Shown here in pieces: positions 61,455 to 64,000 of a stretch of DNA of 64,000 bases; within the stretch, counting starts at the first letter, position 1, and each line of letters begins with the position of its first letter. A program made the translations under genes and the position numbers. Below the pieces are notes generated by a model. The model ran no database searches. It was not told the DNA's origin and was given only the letters and a program-made list of their open reading frames with translations. Origin of the DNA: Phyllobacterium sp. OV277 (GTDB lineage: Bacteria; Pseudomonadota; Alphaproteobacteria; Rhizobiales; Rhizobiaceae); contig NZ_FNIY01000011.1 of NCBI RefSeq assembly GCF_900104355.1, positions 1 to 64,000 of the forward strand, read 5' to 3'.

Positions 61455-62354
61455 ATGTTTTCCAGAAACCGAAAACTGCACCTTGCTGCTTCGTTTGCCG
61501 GGTTGCTAACATTGTCTTTGTCCCACGGCATCGCTTCAGCAGAAGAAGTAACCGGACGCCTTCCCGATGCAAGCCGCGTGGTTTCCATCGGCGATTCCAT
61601 TACTGAAATCGTTTATGCGTTGGGTGAAGAAGGCCATCTGGTCGGGCGCGATCAGACAAGCACCTATCCGGAAGCAGCACGAAAATTGCCCGACGTGGGC
61701 TACATGCGTGCGCTTTCGCCCGAAGGCGTGCTCTCCATCAACCCGACGGCCATTATTGCCGTCGAGGGCAGTGGCCCGAAAGAGACGATCGACGTCCTCA
61801 AAAAGGCCAGCGTTCCTTTTGTTTTCGTACCTGAGGACTATACGGGGAAAAGCATTACTGCGAAAATCCGCGTCGTGGGCGCGGCGCTTGGCGTCGATGA
61901 CAAGGCCGAAAAACTGGCCGCGCAGGTCGAAAAGGATTTGCAAGCATCCGAAGACGCGACGAAGAACATCAAAAACCGCAAGCGCGTTTTGTTTGTGCTG
62001 AGTGCGCAAGGCGGCAAGATCATGGCTTCAGGCACCAAGACGGCGGCCAATGGTATTATAGCACTCGCAGGCGCTGACAATGCGATCACGGAATATCCGG
62101 GTTACAAGCCGCTGACCGATGAAGCAATCATCACCGCCAAGCCCGATGTCATTCTGGTCATGGACCGCGGCGGCGATCACTCATCCGACAATGCCGACCT
62201 TCTTGCCAATGCGGCGATATCAGCCACACCGGCTGGCAAGGACAAGAAGATCATTCGCATGGGCGGTCAATATCTGCTGGGTTTTGGCCCGCGTGCGCCC
62301 AAGGCAATCCATGAGCTGGCAGAAGCTATATACGGCAACGAACTAAGCCAATGA
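61455..62354 (+). CDS. hmuT: Haem ABC transporter substrate-binding protein HmuT
   Basis: 299 residues from ATG 61455, at good distance from AAGGA; ATG 61449 lies too close. Signal peptide FSRNRKLHLAASFAGLLTLSLSHGIASA. Class III cluster A-II SBP (PF01497): RVVSIGDSITEIVYALGEEGHLVGRDQTSTYP, in pieces, with the conserved Tyr/His region (GRDQTSTYP, YMRALSPEGVL). Binds haem delivered by an outer-membrane receptor, which is not in the window. Overlaps hmuU by ATGA. Confidence 0.92.
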   Translation: MFSRNRKLHLAASFAGLLTLSLSHGIASAEEVTGRLPDASRVVSIGDSITEIVYALGEEGHLVGRDQTSTYPEAARKLPDVGYMRALSPEGVLSINPTAIIAVEGSGPKETIDVLKKASVPFVFVPEDYTGKSITAKIRVVGAALGVDDKAEKLAAQVEKDLQASEDATKNIKNRKRVLFVLSAQGGKIMASGTKTAANGIIALAGADNAITEYPGYKPLTDEAIITAKPDVILVMDRGGDHSSDNADLLANAAISATPAGKDKKIIRMGGQYLLGFGPRAPKAIHELAEAIYGNELSQ

Positions 62355-63472
62355 GCGAGGCAATTTTGAGAAAATCTGCCGTCCTTGCCTCCGCGCGGGG
62401 CGGCAAAAAACTGCGTCCGGATGGTGACAGATCTGCGCTTGCGCGTGCAGTCATTGCCTGTCTCGGCGTGGTGCTCATCGCCACTATCATTTTCAGCCTT
62501 GCCTTCGGCGCCTCCGATGCGTCTGTTATCGCTGTCGTAAAGTCCCTGATTTCAGGGGCTGAGGGCACGGAAAGCGCACTTTCTGTCAGAGATCGCATCA
62601 TTATCTATGATATCCGGCTGCCGCGCATTATTCTCGGCGCATTGATCGGCGCTTCGCTTGCCGTGTCCGGTGCAGTTATGCAGGGGCTGTTTCGCAATCC
62701 ACTGGCAGATCCCGGCATTGTTGGCGTATCGGCGGGTGCGGGTCTGGGGGCAGTCAGCGTGATCGTATTGGGTGGAACCATTTTTGCGCCTGTTGTTGCT
62801 TTGTTTGGGCTTTACGCACTGCCGCTTGCTGCTTTTTTCGGCGCCTTGGCCTTCACCCTTATTCTGTACCGTGTGGCAACGCGGCGGGGACAAACATCCA
62901 TCGCCACCATGCTGCTGGCGGGGATTGCGCTTGGTGCCATGGCCGCTGCCTATATCGGGGTTCTTGTTTATGTCGCCGATGACAAGCAATTGCGTGACCT
63001 GACATTCTGGAGCCTTGGTTCGCTTGCCGGTGCCAGCTGGATCAAGATTCTTGCATCAGGGCCGTTGATTGCGTTCGCACTTGTTATTTCACCTTTCCTT
63101 GCCCGTGGCCTCAATGGTCTGGCATTGGGAGAGGCATCAGCCAGCCATCTCGGCATTCCCGTCCAGCGTTTCAAACGCATTGCCATTGTCACAGTTGCGG
63201 CGGCCACAGGCGCATCGGTTGCCGTCAGCGGTGGCATCGGCTTTGTCGGCGTTGTTGTCCCGCATCTTCTGCGCCTCGTAATCGGTCCGGATCATCGTTA
63301 CCTGCTGCCAGCGGCTGCGCTACTTGGCGCAAGCCTGCTGCTGATTGCCGATGCAGTGAGCCGCACAATCGTTGCCCCATCAGAACTGCCCATCGGCATT
63401 GTCACCGCTGCCGTTGGCGCTCCCTTCTTCCTATGGATATTGCTGCGTCGTCGCGGCATTCTGGACCTATGA
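62351..63472 (+). CDS. hmuU: Haem ABC transporter permease HmuU
   Basis: 373 residues. FecCD family with about ten TM segments: DIRLPRIILGALIGASLAVSGAVMQGLFRNPLADPGIVGVSAGAGLGAV in pieces, SLGSLAGASW, and VPHLLRLVIGPDHRYLLPAAALLGASLLLIADAVSRT in pieces, ending with GIVTAAVGAPFFLWILLRRRG. Hydrophilic N-terminal tail of ~30 residues. Homodimer channel for haem with HmuV. Overlaps both neighbours by ATGA. Confidence 0.93.
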   Translation: MSEAILRKSAVLASARGGKKLRPDGDRSALARAVIACLGVVLIATIIFSLAFGASDASVIAVVKSLISGAEGTESALSVRDRIIIYDIRLPRIILGALIGASLAVSGAVMQGLFRNPLADPGIVGVSAGAGLGAVSVIVLGGTIFAPVVALFGLYALPLAAFFGALAFTLILYRVATRRGQTSIATMLLAGIALGAMAAAYIGVLVYVADDKQLRDLTFWSLGSLAGASWIKILASGPLIAFALVISPFLARGLNGLALGEASASHLGIPVQRFKRIAIVTVAAATGASVAVSGGIGFVGVVVPHLLRLVIGPDHRYLLPAAALLGASLLLIADAVSRTIVAPSELPIGIVTAAVGAPFFLWILLRRRGILDL

Positions 63473-64000
63473 CCATGATCCGCGTTTCCAATGTCTCCGT
63501 GTCGCTTGGCCGAAGCAAGATTGTCGAAGACGTATCCTTTGATGCAGGGGCAGGTGAGTTCACCGTTATCGTCGGCCCCAATGGTTCGGGGAAAACGACA
63601 TTGATGCGTGCTCTCTCCGGTGATCTGCCCTATGAGGGCACAATCAGCATCAATGGCACCCTGATCAGCCAGTTGAAACTCTGGCAGATGGCGGCTATGC
63701 GGGCGATCCTGCCGCAATCAACCTCGCTGTCTTTCCCGTTCACCGTGCGGGAAATCGTCAAGCTCGGAATGACCAGTGGCCGCTCCGGCGCGGCGCGTCA
63801 TGCCGTGGATACCCTGCCGGATGAAGCACTCGTACGGGTCGACCTTGCAGGTTTTGGCGGACGTTTTTATCAGGAACTCTCAGGCGGCGAACAACAGCGG
63901 GTGCAACTGGCCCGGGTTCTCTGCCAAGTCTGGCAACCGGTGCTTGATGGCCAGCCTCGCTTCCTCTTCCTCGATGAACCGGTTTCCAGCCTCGATATTA
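63469..64000 (+). CDS. hmuV: Haem ABC transporter ATPase HmuV, cut by window end
   Basis: Starts with ATG overlapping the hmuU stop; 177 residues are visible before the edge, about two thirds of the usual length. Walker A GPNGSGKTT (~38-46), signature LSGGEQQRVQLARVL, Walker B FLFLDEPVSSLDI right at the end. QSTSLSFPFTVREIVKLG is the FecCD-type ATPase Q-loop region. Supplies energy for haem import through HmuU. The H-loop and C-terminus lie outside. Confidence 0.92.
   Translation, partial: MTMIRVSNVSVSLGRSKIVEDVSFDAGAGEFTVIVGPNGSGKTTLMRALSGDLPYEGTISINGTLISQLKLWQMAAMRAILPQSTSLSFPFTVREIVKLGMTSGRSGAARHAVDTLPDEALVRVDLAGFGGRFYQELSGGEQQRVQLARVLCQVWQPVLDGQPRFLFLDEPVSSLDI

Noticed and set aside
1-64000. 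tRNA, rRNA, tmRNA, riboswitch or CRISPR array
   Set aside because: No cloverleaf-like sequence with a conserved TTCGA arm, no rRNA segment, no regularly spaced repeats and no recognisable riboswitch core were found by eye; a covariance-model scan would be decisive.

Overview
This 64 kb window comes from an alphaproteobacterium of the Hyphomicrobiales (Rhizobiales), most likely a Brucellaceae or Phyllobacteriaceae member (Brucella/Ochrobactrum/Phyllobacterium-like). The basis is an hmuPSTUV-type haem uptake operon, a DUF992 exported protein, FixJ-type regulators, fused DppDF-type ATPases and a C-rich inverted repeat of a kind I remember from rhizobial genomes. No rRNA, tRNA, CRISPR array, transposase or phage gene was seen. 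About two thirds of the genes belong to ABC importers and their regulators, which suits the metabolically versatile part of a genome (secondary chromosome or variable chromosomal region). Replicon type cannot be decided from the sequence.

Layout. 1-2.4 kb: 3' part of a BamA-like barrel gene facing an orphan MlaE-type permease. 2.6-7.5 kb: a nitrate/taurine-type ABC importer divergent from a TctDE-like two-component pair. 7.6-12.2 kb: a second kinase with two response regulators, then two alpha/beta hydrolases. 12.3-15.4 kb: a YdeP/FdhF-like molybdoenzyme with a formate/nitrite channel. 15.7-18.6 kb: DUF992 protein and a pair of glycosyltransferase-like genes (GT29-like, GT8-like). 18.7-26.3 kb: LysR regulator, Dpp-type peptide importer and M20 amidohydrolase. 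26.5-27.4 kb: DedA protein and a solitary HigA-like regulator. 27.6-35.5 kb: FadR regulator and a second Dpp/Gsi-type importer carrying a gamma-glutamyltransferase. 35.6-42.5 kb: cupin, AT-rich segment and serine recombinase, L,D-transpeptidase, twin palindromes, dicarboxylate symporter, AraC regulator and a Hint-domain protein. 42.5-48.4 kb: polyamine/Fe-type ABC operon with LacI regulator and GpdQ-like phosphodiesterase. 48.7-52.5 kb: Fbp-type importer whose ATPase gene faces the permease. 52.7-59.8 kb: LacI-controlled sugar operon (isomerase, Gfo/Idh/MocA dehydrogenase, RbsACB-type importer). 60-64 kb: haem uptake operon hmuPSTUV, cut in hmuV.

How the genes fit together. Each importer is packaged with a regulator and often with one or two catabolic enzymes, so most blocks read as self-contained scavenging modules: peptides plus M20 hydrolase, gamma-glutamyl compounds plus GGT, organophosphate-like compounds plus phosphodiesterase, sugar or cyclitol plus isomerase and dehydrogenase, haem plus HmuS. 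Annotations rest on reading the translated sequences; substrates are inferred.

Most unusual observations: two identical 18-bp palindromes flanking a possible gene remnant (38.25-38.48 kb); an AT-rich island with two opposed DnaA-box-like sites beside a lone serine recombinase (36.1-36.35 kb); a long hairpin with a potential pseudoknot ahead of the haem operon (59.85-59.91 kb); a 164-bp inverted-repeat element inside the sugar operon that seems to supply a ribosome binding site (56.05-56.21 kb); the GT29-like/GT8-like pair; and the AraC plus Hint-domain pair. None of these is proven to be a new system.
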